A stretch of 38,620 nt of DNA. Origin: Candidatus Omnitrophota bacterium (GTDB taxonomy: Bacteria; Omnitrophota; Gorgyraeia; Zapsychrales; JAHFFX01). The translations under genes and the position numbers were made by a program. Positions 8,561 to 17,373 of this stretch are shown piece by piece (the first letter of the stretch is position 1; each line of letters opens with the position of its first letter). Below the pieces are notes generated by a model, which saw nothing but the letters and a program-made list of their open reading frames with translations, was not told where the DNA came from and made no database searches. The stretch is from positions 1-38,620 of the forward strand of contig JAHFFW010000024.1 in NCBI GenBank assembly GCA_023247725.1, in the 5' to 3' direction.

Positions 8561-8763
8561 ATGGATAATACCAGCAAGGCCCTTATGATCCTCTTCATGG
8601 CGATTGGAAGTGGGATCTTCCTTTTGATTATTCTGATGAAGATGGATGTGGTTGAAAAAAAACTCACGCCGAGGTCAAAGAGCTCGGGGCCCAGTTGGAT
8701 TGGGAAGGTTATCTGTACCGTCAGGCAATCCAGAATGTGTTAAAAGGAAAGGAAGGGATATGA
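8561..8763 (+). pseudogene. Small single-pass membrane protein with a frameshift at an A8 run
   Basis: From ATG 8561 the frame encodes one membrane helix (ALMILFMAIGSGIFLLIILM) followed by KMDVVEKK. It then meets an A8 run (8655-8662). In the original frame the rest is Pro/Ser/Arg-rich and ends at TGTTAA. In the -1 frame the sequence reads AEVKELGAQLDWEGYLYRQA and continues to KGKEGI, ending in TGA that overlaps the ATG of the next gene (ATGA). The -1 frame looks strongly coding and explains the overlap, so the intended product is about 67 residues. One extra A, slippage on the A-run, or a -1 ribosomal shift would all restore it. No family is recognised. Its link to the DsbA-like gene suggests an envelope role. 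Confidence 0.6.
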
Positions 8764-9623
8764 AAAACGTCTTAACCTTGATTGTCGTCATCGCGTGCGC
8801 CATTGCCATCGGAGTTGCGCTTTCGGTGCAATTTTCCAGTTCTGGCATTCTCGGGCAGCAGATGGCGGAAGTGATAAAAGCGCAGGAGCGCTCTGATCAG
8901 CACTTTGCGATGTTTCTGGAAAAACAGTCTAAAATCGAAGAACGATTGGCGAAGATGGAAGGCCAGCAGACGAAAATGCTGGAGATCTTTGACGGTGCCA
9001 AAAAAGCGACCGAACGGTTAGCCGCAATTCAGGCTCAAGGCGCCCAACAGCAAGCCAGGCCGCCGGCCCCTCCGTCCGAAGATATGAGTAAGGTTTACGA
9101 CCTGCCTGTGGCTCAATCGCCGGTCCGGGGTAAAAAGAATGCGGCCATCACGATCACCAAATTCGTCGACTTTCAGTGTCCCTTCTGCCAGAGGTTCTAT
9201 GCTCCCGTGCAGGAGGTGTTGAAGGCTTATCCTAACGATGTGAATTTCGTCATTAAAAATTTTCCATTGAGCTTTCATCCAATGGCAAAGCCCGCCGCTA
9301 AGGCTGCCTTGGCCGCTGGCGAGCAGGGAAAGTATTGGGAGATGGTCGACGGACTTTTAGAAGGCGGTCAACCGCCCAGTGAGGAACGATTTAAGGAATT
9401 AGCCAAAAAAATCGGGCTTAACGTCGACAAATTCTTAAAAGACTATAAGGAAAAGGACGCTCAATACGAGGAGATCATTACCAGGGATCTCAATTTGGGT
9501 GGACAGAGCGATGTGCGCGGCACGCCCACGTTTTTTATTAATGGAAAGAAAACCGCGGCCCGGGATTTTGCCGGCTTTAAAGCCGAAATTGATAAAATCC
9601 TTCAGGAAAAAAAGGCCAAGTAA
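8760..9623 (+). CDS. DsbA-family thiol oxidoreductase, membrane-anchored
   Basis: The start is ATG 8760, preceded by GGAAGG and coupled to the upstream small gene by ATGA; a longer frame from 8646 is not the real start. The 287-residue protein has an N-terminal membrane anchor (residues 4-25), a coiled-coil region rich in Glu/Lys/Gln (about 35-95), a Pro-rich linker and a thioredoxin-like DsbA domain. The active site is C140-P-F-C143 and the cis-proline loop is GTPTFF. It probably forms or exchanges disulfide bonds in exported proteins. A cysteine-rich exported protein encoded at 12884-14527 is a possible client, by inference only. A strong terminator follows. Confidence 0.9.
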   Translation: MKNVLTLIVVIACAIAIGVALSVQFSSSGILGQQMAEVIKAQERSDQHFAMFLEKQSKIEERLAKMEGQQTKMLEIFDGAKKATERLAAIQAQGAQQQARPPAPPSEDMSKVYDLPVAQSPVRGKKNAAITITKFVDFQCPFCQRFYAPVQEVLKAYPNDVNFVIKNFPLSFHPMAKPAAKAALAAGEQGKYWEMVDGLLEGGQPPSEERFKELAKKIGLNVDKFLKDYKEKDAQYEEIITRDLNLGGQSDVRGTPTFFINGKKTAARDFAGFKAEIDKILQEKKAK

Positions 9624-9650
9624 CAGCCAAATTATTTGATGATTCTTCCG

Positions 9651-9707
9651 TGTACCGCTTTGGTTGCGCATCCCAAAGCGGTACATTTATTTTGTTTGAT
9701 TTTTTTC
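9651..9707 (+). terminator. Strong Rho-independent terminator after the DsbA-family gene
   Basis: A 13-bp perfect stem TGTACCGCTTTGG / CCAAAGCGGTACA (9651-9663 and 9673-9685) has a 9-nt loop and is followed by a T-rich tract ending in seven T. Confidence 0.9.
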
Positions 9708-9742
9708 TTCGGCAAATGTAGGATAGGGCCGACTTTTTCCTC

Positions 9743-9770
9743 TTGCATTTCCGGCGGGAAATGCTACCCT
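9743..9770 (+). promoter_or_regulatory. Possible promoter for the L27-like gene and glmS
   Basis: TTGCAT and TACCCT are separated by 16 nt, between the terminator and the L27-like gene. The -35 box matches 4 of 6 and the -10 box is weak. Confidence 0.3.
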
Positions 9771-9801
9771 TTACGGCAATCGAGTTTAAGGAGAATCTAA
9801 A

Positions 9802-10089
9802 ATGACCAAGGTTGGCGGCACGATAAAGCGATATTATAAAGAAACCCGCGGAATGAAGGTGAGCGGTGGCCAGTGGGTCAAATCCGGAACCGTTTTAACC
9901 CGTCAGGGAAACCGCTGGAAACCGGGATTAAATATCATCGGCATCACCCACTTGACCGCTGCTTGTGACGGTGAAGTTTATTTCACTCGCAAACGTGGCC
10001 ATTACAAAAGAGCCGTCACCTTTATTCACATCAAACCCCAATCCGAGCCTAAAAGCGTTTCTCCTTCCGAGGCCAAAAGCAAAACTTAA
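9802..10089 (+). CDS. rpmA: Ribosomal protein bL27-like
   Basis: This 95-residue basic protein has the bL27 pattern: an N-terminal Gly-rich start (TKVGGTIKRYY), then GMKVSGGQWVKSGTVLTRQ, RWKPGLNIIGI and CDGEVYF, followed by a basic C-terminal extension. The positions align with the bL27 motif of Gly-x-x-Val, RQRG and the closing KVxF strand, but similarity is low. It stands alone, without rplU (bL21) or obg next to it, which is unusual. A good AAGGAG lies 8 nt before the ATG. glmS starts 13 bp later and probably shares its transcript. A diverged paralogue or a short L27-like domain protein is the alternative. Confidence 0.6.
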   Translation: MTKVGGTIKRYYKETRGMKVSGGQWVKSGTVLTRQGNRWKPGLNIIGITHLTAACDGEVYFTRKRGHYKRAVTFIHIKPQSEPKSVSPSEAKSKT

Positions 10090-10102
10090 GAAAAATAGTT
10101 CT

Positions 10103-11935
10103 ATGTGCGGAATTATCGGTTACGTGGGGCATCAGCAGGCATTGCCGATTTTGATTGAAGGCTTGAAAAAGCTGGAATATCGCGGTTATGATTCCAGCGG
10201 CGTGGGCATTATTTGCCTCGACGAGCCGAAGATCATGATTCGCAAATGCGAGGGGAAGATCTGCAATCTGCAGGAACTCCTCAAAACCCATGGCCTCCCC
10301 GAAAGTACCATTGGCATCTCGCACACCCGCTGGGCCACGCATGGCGTTCCCAGCCGCGTCAACGCCCATCCGCACAGCGATTGCTCCGGAAAAATCCTGG
10401 TTGTCCATAACGGCATTATCGAAAATTATCAGGAATTAAAATCGGTTTTGGTTAAGAAAGGGCATAAATTTCTTTCCCAAACGGATACGGAAGTCATCGC
10501 GCATTTGATCGAAGAACATTCCGAGAAGGATTTTTTGACCGCGGTGCAGAAGACCATTCGGCAATTGCGGGGGGCCTTTGCCTTGGGCGTTATTCATAGC
10601 GATCACCCCGAGACTTTAATTGCGGCCCGTATCGGGTCCCCGTTAATCATTGGATTGGGAAAAAATGAAAATTTTATTGCTTCGGACGTTCCCGCGATCC
10701 TGGATCGGACCGCCAAAGTGATTTACCTCAAAGACGGTGAGTTGGCCCTCCTGCGAAAGAACCTCGTGCAGGTTTACACCTTTGCGGGAAAGTCCGTCCG
10801 TCCCAAGATCGATCAGGTTTCTTTCACCGTCGGATCGGTGCATAAAGAAGGATTTGCGCATTTCATGCTCAAAGAAATTCACGAGCAGCCCAATGTCTTG
10901 ACCCAGATGTTTTCCTCCCGGATCAAGGGTTTCCAAATTCATTTGGAAGGCTTGCAGTTGACCGATGCCGAACTCAAAGGTTTTGATCAGATGATGATTG
11001 TGGCCTGCGGAACGGCTTACCATGCCGGACTCGTGGGCAAATACATTATAGAAAAGCTCGCCGGGATTTCGGTGGCCGTGGATGTCTCGAGCGAATTTCG
11101 TTATCGATCTCCCATCATTACTCCCAAGACGCTCATTCTGGCCATCAGCCAAAGCGGCGAAACCGCGGACACGCTCGCTGCCGTCAAGGAAGCGAAGGCC
11201 AAGGGTGCGAAGATCATTTCGATTTGCAATGTCTTGGGATCGTCGCTCGCCCGAGAATCCGACGGAGTGCTGTACACGCACGCTGGCCCGGAGATTGGAG
11301 TCGCCTCCACCAAGGCCTATACCGCGCAGCTGGCGATGCTGTATTTGCTGGCGTTAAAATTGTCCCGGGTGAGAAAAAAAATTAGTCGAAAGACTTCCCA
11401 AGAGCTGATCAAGGATTTAAAAGAAATCCCTTCTTTATATCAACGCATTCTTAAACACACCCAATCCATCAGCCGTATCGGTCACGACAATGCGCATTTT
11501 GGCTGTTTTCTTTTTTTGGGACGAAACCTCAATTTTCCTTCCGCCCTGGAAGGAGCGCTCAAACTCAAGGAAATTTCTTATATTCCCGCCGAAGGATACG
11601 CCGCCGGAGAAATGAAGCACGGACCCATCGCCCTCATCGACGAATACCGGGCGGTCGTATGCATCGCGGTCCAATCGGACACCTACGAGAAGATGATCTC
11701 CAACATAGAAGAAATCCGTTCCCGCAGGGGCAAGATCATTGCGATCGCGACCGAAGGAGATGACTCCATCAAAGAACGGGTGCATGAGGTGATTTACATC
11801 CCTTCCACCAATCCTTTGTTGACCCCTTTACTCGTGGCTTTACCCTTACAATTGATCGCTTATTCCATCGCCACCAAACGCGGTTGCGATGTGGACCAGC
11901 CGCGGAATCTGGCGAAGTCGGTGACGGTGGAGTAG
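10103..11935 (+). CDS. glmS: Glutamine--fructose-6-phosphate aminotransferase (GlmS)
   Basis: The true start is ATG 10103, so that the nucleophile follows Met as MCGIIGYVG; a longer frame reaching back to 9965 overlaps the L27-like gene and is not used. The 610-residue protein has the N-terminal glutaminase domain (HTRWATHG, QTDTEVIAHL) and two SIS domains (ISQSGETADT, GPEIGVASTKAYT), ending in the standard CDVDQPRNLAKSVTVE. It makes glucosamine-6-phosphate, the first step to UDP-GlcNAc for peptidoglycan and lipopolysaccharide. The upstream gap is too short for a glmS ribozyme, so feedback must act otherwise. It ends TAG TAA. Confidence 0.97.
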   Translation: MCGIIGYVGHQQALPILIEGLKKLEYRGYDSSGVGIICLDEPKIMIRKCEGKICNLQELLKTHGLPESTIGISHTRWATHGVPSRVNAHPHSDCSGKILVVHNGIIENYQELKSVLVKKGHKFLSQTDTEVIAHLIEEHSEKDFLTAVQKTIRQLRGAFALGVIHSDHPETLIAARIGSPLIIGLGKNENFIASDVPAILDRTAKVIYLKDGELALLRKNLVQVYTFAGKSVRPKIDQVSFTVGSVHKEGFAHFMLKEIHEQPNVLTQMFSSRIKGFQIHLEGLQLTDAELKGFDQMMIVACGTAYHAGLVGKYIIEKLAGISVAVDVSSEFRYRSPIITPKTLILAISQSGETADTLAAVKEAKAKGAKIISICNVLGSSLARESDGVLYTHAGPEIGVASTKAYTAQLAMLYLLALKLSRVRKKISRKTSQELIKDLKEIPSLYQRILKHTQSISRIGHDNAHFGCFLFLGRNLNFPSALEGALKLKEISYIPAEGYAAGEMKHGPIALIDEYRAVVCIAVQSDTYEKMISNIEEIRSRRGKIIAIATEGDDSIKERVHEVIYIPSTNPLLTPLLVALPLQLIAYSIATKRGCDVDQPRNLAKSVTVE

Positions 11936-11940
11936 TAACA

Positions 11941-12180
11941 CGTGGGACGTAGGAAGTCCGCTCCCCCGCCGACTGTCTGACGACAGTCAGACGGCGGGGT
12001 CACTGGGACGTGGATTAAACCCGTTATGACAATCGAAGATGGAATGAGTCATCAACCCTTTTGTATGTTGATATAAATCCGGAATACGTCCAACGTCCCA
12101 CGTCCAAGCGAAGCGGACGTCCTACGTTAAGAGTGGTCCGTGATCCGTGGTTCGTCGACGATCACAAGCCACGAGTCACG
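11941..12180. repeat. Nested inverted-repeat element between glmS and rsmI
   Basis: This gap is built of self-complementary sequence. Outer arms CGTGGGACGT + ACGTAGGAAGTCCGCT (11941-11962) face ACGTCCCACG (12093-12102) and AGCGGACGTCCTACGT (12112-12127), with one mismatch in the 16-mer. Inside is a hairpin (11964-11999) of two stems, CCCCGCC/GGCGGGG and GTCTGAC/GTCAGAC, with a GACA loop. A further hairpin CGTGATCCGTGG / CCACGAGTCACG spans 12139-12180 just before rsmI. No T-run follows any of them, so these are repeats rather than intrinsic terminators. Confidence 0.8.
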
Positions 12181-12183
12181 AAT

Positions 12184-12876
12184 ATGCTCTACCTCGTCTC
12201 CACCCCCATCGGTAACCTCAGAGACATGACCCTGCGTGCCCTTGAGGTTTTAAAGGAGGTCGACCTCATCGCCGCCGAGGACACCCGCCACACCCGGATT
12301 CTCCTTGACCATTATGATATCAAGACCCTGGTCACGAGTTATTTTGAACACAACGAAGAAAAGAAGACGATCGAACTCCTTCAATATTTAAAGGAAGGGA
12401 AAACGATCGCTCTGGTCAGCGACGCGGGGACACCGGGAATTAGTGATCCGGGGTATCCCTTGATTCGAGCGGTGAAAAGCCAAGGTATTCCGCTCACGGT
12501 CGTTCCTGGCCCGACGGCGTTGATTGCGGCATTATCGATTTCCGGCTTACCGGCTCACAGTTTTATTTTTGAAGGATTTTTGCCGGTGAGAGGATCAGCC
12601 CGGCGCAAGAAATTAGAAAGTTTAAAAAACGAAGTCCGTACCTTGATTTTTTACGAATCACCCCATCGGCTGGTAAAAACGCTGAGCGACATGAAAGAGA
12701 TTTGGAACGATCCGGTGGTTGTTTGCGTGAGGGAATTAACGAAAAAATTTGAGGAGGTTAGGACTGCAAAGGCGAGTGATCTTTTGGAGCATTTCACTCG
12801 CCAGTCTCCTCGAGGGGAATTTGTACTCCTGGTATCGTTACGATCCCTTGGGATGAAGAGATTGGAACGAAGTTAA
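12184..12876 (+). CDS. rsmI: 16S rRNA (cytidine1402-2'-O)-methyltransferase RsmI
   Basis: The start chosen is ATG 12184, giving MLYLVSTPIGNLRDMTLRAL, the usual RsmI beginning; the in-frame extension back to 12061 is translated repeat. The 230-residue protein has the tetrapyrrole-methylase fold with IAAEDTRHTRILLDHY, SDAGTPGISDPG and VPGPTALIAALSISGLP. It methylates the ribose of C1402 in the decoding centre of 16S rRNA. It is slightly shorter at the C-terminus than E. coli RsmI (286 residues), lacking the last small domain. It converges with the minus-strand gene, with 7 bp between stop codons. Confidence 0.95.
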   Translation: MLYLVSTPIGNLRDMTLRALEVLKEVDLIAAEDTRHTRILLDHYDIKTLVTSYFEHNEEKKTIELLQYLKEGKTIALVSDAGTPGISDPGYPLIRAVKSQGIPLTVVPGPTALIAALSISGLPAHSFIFEGFLPVRGSARRKKLESLKNEVRTLIFYESPHRLVKTLSDMKEIWNDPVVVCVRELTKKFEEVRTAKASDLLEHFTRQSPRGEFVLLVSLRSLGMKRLERS

Positions 12877-12883
12877 GCAGAGA

Positions 12884-14527
12884 TCAATTGCAATCACAGA
12901 CAATCGTCGGACAAGAATCGGTTCCACATGGGAAGTTTGCGCCAGAGTCTTTACATATCGGTAAGGTGCCTGCCGGACATTGAGGGCAGTTTATCCTAGA
13001 GCCTTCTTCGCAGAATCTGTTATTCTTACACCTAAACTGCCGACACTTAATGGGGGGTGGCGGAGGGCAAGGTCCGCAGTCGCCTGGACAACTCAAACAA
13101 GTTTCCGAACCGTTGCAGGTCCCGTCTCCGCAAGCAGCTCCGCAGGGCCCGCAATCCGTCGGACAATTAGAACAGGTTTCCCGATAGTTACATCTCCCGT
13201 CTCCACATGTGGAACAAGTGCCGCAATCAGCCACGCACGTGGTGCAGTCTTCTCCCCCACTACAAAGGCCATCTCCGCAATAGATACAGGCGCCGCAATC
13301 TTCCGGACAGGTAGAACAATTTTCAGCTTGAATCAGATCACAGTTTCCATCTCCGCAAGAGGGAGCACAGGCGCCGCAATCAGATGCACAATTGCTGCAA
13401 TTTTCTACCCCAGCCCAATCACAACGGCCATCGCCGCAATAAGGGCAAGGACCGCAATCAGGCACACAATTGGTGCACTCTTCTCCACCAGGATAATCAC
13501 AATTGCCATCGCCGCAATAAGGGCAAACGCCGCAATCAGGCACGCAGGTGATACAGTCGTCTTCTTCATTACTACAAAGTCCATCCCCGCAATAAGGACA
13601 GACGCCGCAATCAACCGGGCAGCTGGAACAATCTTCCGATCCATTACAGGACCCATCTCCGCAGAAGGGACAGGCGCCGCAATCTTCCGGACAGCTGTAG
13701 CAGTTTTCTATGCCAGCGCAAGCGCCGTCCCCGCAAAAACAATTGGTCGGTGCACCGGCCTCGCAACTTGTTTGATCAGAGTAACACACGGCACCCAAAG
13801 GACAGCGGGCATAGTTACAGCTCGTTGTATTTGTACAAAACCATTTAAAATCGCAATCGGTTTCGGCATTGTCCAGGCAATCTGTTTTTAACGCATAGCA
13901 TGTGAGACCAGGGGGACAAGCGGCAGCGGCATAACAGGTGAGGGTATTTCCGCAATAATAAACCGCCGCCCCGCCGCAGTCAACCGGACAATTGCCGATA
14001 TTTTCGACGGCCGTTTGGCAGATGCTGTCTCCGCAGAACGCGGCGATCACGGCGTTATTGTAGACCTGGACAAAATGTGAAAGGGAAATCCTATCGGAGG
14101 CGGCAAGAGTCGCCGGGGTGAAAACCGGAGCCGGTCTTGCCGGCGGACACTGAATGGTGATATCAACGAGGGCTTGTCGCAGTTGCTCCAGATGACGTTT
14201 AGAAACTGCATGCACTCCCGGAACCAGTGGCTCATCAACGAATGGAAATGGAAGTATGGTGGCGGTCGCGCAGGCGACCCGTGCACTATTGATCAAAGTC
14301 CGCAAATCCTCGATTTGACAAGCGCGAATCGATTCGCCGACTTCCATCGTTGCGGAGTCACAGCTTTGGGCAAACGATGGCCGGGATAATAAGCTCAGTT
14401 GCAGGAAGGAGAAGAGGAGCCATCCAATAAAATAAAGGAAGAATTTAGGGAATTTTCCTTTGGTTAGAATGGCCGTTCTATTTTTGCAAGCCCATTTATC
14501 AAAAAAATTTTTGAAATTGATCATCAT
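12884..14527 (-). CDS. Large secreted cysteine-rich protein with CGDGxC repeats
   Basis: The start is ATG 14527, preceded at 10 nt by AAGGAGG; a longer frame to 14671 overlaps the upstream gene and is rejected. The 547-residue protein has a basic N-terminus, a hydrophobic signal or anchor segment (FFLYFIGWLLFSFLQLSLL) and a likely cleavage near SFAQS. After a 130-residue non-repetitive domain come about ten imperfect repeats of 20-25 residues on the pattern CGDG-x-C-x(4-7)-C-x2-C-x2-DCG-x-C. The last 60 residues carry further cysteines after a PPPPP hinge. Repeats of this kind occur in exported proteins of environmental bacteria, but the function is unknown. Many disulfides or metal clusters are likely. 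It follows a second exported protein with a 37-bp gap, so they probably share a transcript. Confidence 0.8.
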   Translation of the reverse strand: MMINFKNFFDKWACKNRTAILTKGKFPKFFLYFIGWLLFSFLQLSLLSRPSFAQSCDSATMEVGESIRACQIEDLRTLINSARVACATATILPFPFVDEPLVPGVHAVSKRHLEQLRQALVDITIQCPPARPAPVFTPATLAASDRISLSHFVQVYNNAVIAAFCGDSICQTAVENIGNCPVDCGGAAVYYCGNTLTCYAAAACPPGLTCYALKTDCLDNAETDCDFKWFCTNTTSCNYARCPLGAVCYSDQTSCEAGAPTNCFCGDGACAGIENCYSCPEDCGACPFCGDGSCNGSEDCSSCPVDCGVCPYCGDGLCSNEEDDCITCVPDCGVCPYCGDGNCDYPGGEECTNCVPDCGPCPYCGDGRCDWAGVENCSNCASDCGACAPSCGDGNCDLIQAENCSTCPEDCGACIYCGDGLCSGGEDCTTCVADCGTCSTCGDGRCNYRETCSNCPTDCGPCGAACGDGTCNGSETCLSCPGDCGPCPPPPPIKCRQFRCKNNRFCEEGSRINCPQCPAGTLPICKDSGANFPCGTDSCPTIVCDCN

Positions 14528-14564
14528 GGGTTTCGATCCTCCTTGATTGATGATTCCAGAGTGC

Positions 14565-15521
14565 CTAAGGCGCATAGGTGACATAATTCCAGGTCGCTGT
14601 TCCGGACCCATCGCTGTCCATGAGAAATTTTCCTGCACCGGGTGTGCCGCCGCGGACGCGGATCTGTCCATCTACATCCAATTGGGCGCTGGGATTTGGA
14701 ATATTGGTCCCGATGCCTAGGAAACCGTTGGCTTGTAAAATCGTAATCCCGGTCCCGCCGTCATTCCCATAGTAGACCCTGGTTCCATCGGCAGTCATAT
14801 GAAGGCTCCCGGTTGCGGCTGCATCCGTAACGGAAAAATCCCCACGGACGATGGCGGTCCCCCTGACATCGAGAGGCCTGGCTGGATTGGTGCTTCCGAT
14901 GCCGACATTGCCATTGGCCAGGATCTCAAGGGGTGTTGTATCAAGGGAAGCAGCACTGCTGGTTCGAAATTGGATCTTTCCCCCGACCGTCGTCTGGTCG
15001 ATGTAGCTTTCGTTGTTTCGGTTGAATCGAACTCCATTAGCGTCGTAGATGGCAAAAAAAGGATCACTGTTGAGACCGACCTGCATGCCTAACGCAGACG
15101 AAATTTGCAAAGGTTTGACCGGTGCGGTTGTTCCGATTCCAACATTCCAAGTGTTATCAGATGGATAAAGGTTTGTCCCGGATTGCAACCAATATCCAGG
15201 CGCGGTGGCAGAGGCCCACGTGCCACCAGCCGTACACATCATTAATAGGATAGGGGTCGGATCATTACGGATATACATCGTTCCCGGCTGACAGGCGTCC
15301 GTGCCAGGAAAAGGTGCCCGCGGAACCAGTCGAAGCTGATCATAAGTTCCAAAGGGGGCAGGATAATAAGTGGTTAAGGTGATTGTTTCACTGAAGGCAT
15401 TGGAATTAAAAATGAATGAATAAAAGAAGGCAAAGAGAGAGGAGAATAAAAGGGCGATGATTCGGCTTTCACACAAGCTATGAAAAAGACTTTTTTCCTG
15501 CCTAGGGCAAGCGGTTTTCAT
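14565..15521 (-). CDS. Exported tail-fibre-like protein with NVGIGTT repeats
   Basis: The start is ATG 15521; the reading frame extends further upstream but that part overlaps a repeat block and the pyrR promoter. The 318-residue protein has a signal peptide (hydrophobic ALLFSSLFAFFYSFIF, cleavage near NAFS). The mature start is TITLTTYYPAPFG, a signature I associate with abundant exported proteins of Omnitrophota genomes. The rest contains beta-rich repeats WNVGIGTTAPVKPLQI, GNVGIGSTNPARPLDV and GFLGIGTNIPNPSAQLDV, like phage tail fibres and surface adhesins. It ends without a chaperone or peptidase domain. It is probably a surface-displayed trimeric fibre, but this is inferred. Confidence 0.75.
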   Translation of the reverse strand: MKTACPRQEKSLFHSLCESRIIALLFSSLFAFFYSFIFNSNAFSETITLTTYYPAPFGTYDQLRLVPRAPFPGTDACQPGTMYIRNDPTPILLMMCTAGGTWASATAPGYWLQSGTNLYPSDNTWNVGIGTTAPVKPLQISSALGMQVGLNSDPFFAIYDANGVRFNRNNESYIDQTTVGGKIQFRTSSAASLDTTPLEILANGNVGIGSTNPARPLDVRGTAIVRGDFSVTDAAATGSLHMTADGTRVYYGNDGGTGITILQANGFLGIGTNIPNPSAQLDVDGQIRVRGGTPGAGKFLMDSDGSGTATWNYVTYAP

Positions 15522-15588
15522 GATTAACTCAAGTATAACGCATTTCGATTTCTTCGGAAGTAAAAAAACAAAAAATTTGGAAGCGTTT

Positions 15589-15705
15589 TTTACTGGCCTT
15601 TTCTTTTTCAAATACATATGGCAGGCCAGTATAACGACCTTTCTTCTCGGAAGAAAAGGCAGTATTGATTTCCTCATGAGGTTTAGTGGCAGAAAGGTCA
15701 ATAAA
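15589..15705 (-). repeat. Repeat block copy A (homologous to 38352-38463)
   Basis: On the minus strand this block reads TTTATTGACCTTTCT, then AAGAAAGGTCGTTA, ACTGGC and AAAGAAAAGGCCAGTAAA. All of these words recur in the same order on the plus strand at 38352-38463. One frame reads FIDLSATK, then EKKGRYTGLPYVFEKEKASK, with no start codon. It is probably a fragment of an old repeated gene, sitting between the fibre gene and the pyrR promoter. Confidence 0.75.
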
Positions 15706-15712
15706 TAAAAAC

Positions 15713-15742
15713 TTGACACCTTAAGTATACGGGTGCTATATT
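15713..15742 (+). promoter_or_regulatory. Sigma-70 promoter of the pyrimidine operon
   Basis: A perfect TTGACA (15713-15718) and TATATT (15737-15742) are separated by 18 nt. It is placed to transcribe the leader and pyrR-pyrB-pyrC. Confidence 0.8.
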
Positions 15743-15760
15743 TGGGCCAATAGTTGTATT

Positions 15761-15791
15761 CCTTTAAACCGGTTCCGAGAAACCGGAAAGG
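15761..15791 (+). promoter_or_regulatory. PyrR-binding hairpin (anti-antiterminator)
   Basis: The leader RNA forms a stem-loop with lower stem CCTTT/AAAGG, a small AAA bulge on the 5' side, upper stem CCGGTT/AACCGG and hexaloop CCGAGA. The loop fits the PyrR-binding consensus CNGNGA known from Bacillus, including the purine bulge below the upper stem. PyrR with UMP bound would stabilise this hairpin and so allow the downstream terminator to form. The assignment is strengthened by pyrR being the first gene. Confidence 0.75.
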
Positions 15792-15829
15792 TTGGACTAA
15801 TGATTTTCAGGATTATAAGATCAAATTTT

Positions 15830-17342
<1,513 letters not shown>

Positions 17343-17373
17343 ATAAGACCAAGATTTTTTGATAAAGGCCTTT

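Noticed and set aside
10090-10102. glmS ribozyme upstream of glmS
   Set aside because: Only 13 bp separate glmS from the preceding gene, too short for the ribozyme.
12061-12183. N-terminal extension of rsmI
   Set aside because: It translates intergenic repeat sequence; the family start is at 12184.
12980-13891. A long plus-strand open frame opposite the cysteine-rich gene
   Set aside because: It is the shadow of the CGDGxC repeats read on the other strand; it lacks a start signal and gives repetitive Ala/Thr/Ile-rich sequence.
15522-15719. N-terminal extension of the fibre-like protein
   Set aside because: It lies in a repeat block in the wrong frame for that block and precedes a proper signal peptide start at 15521.
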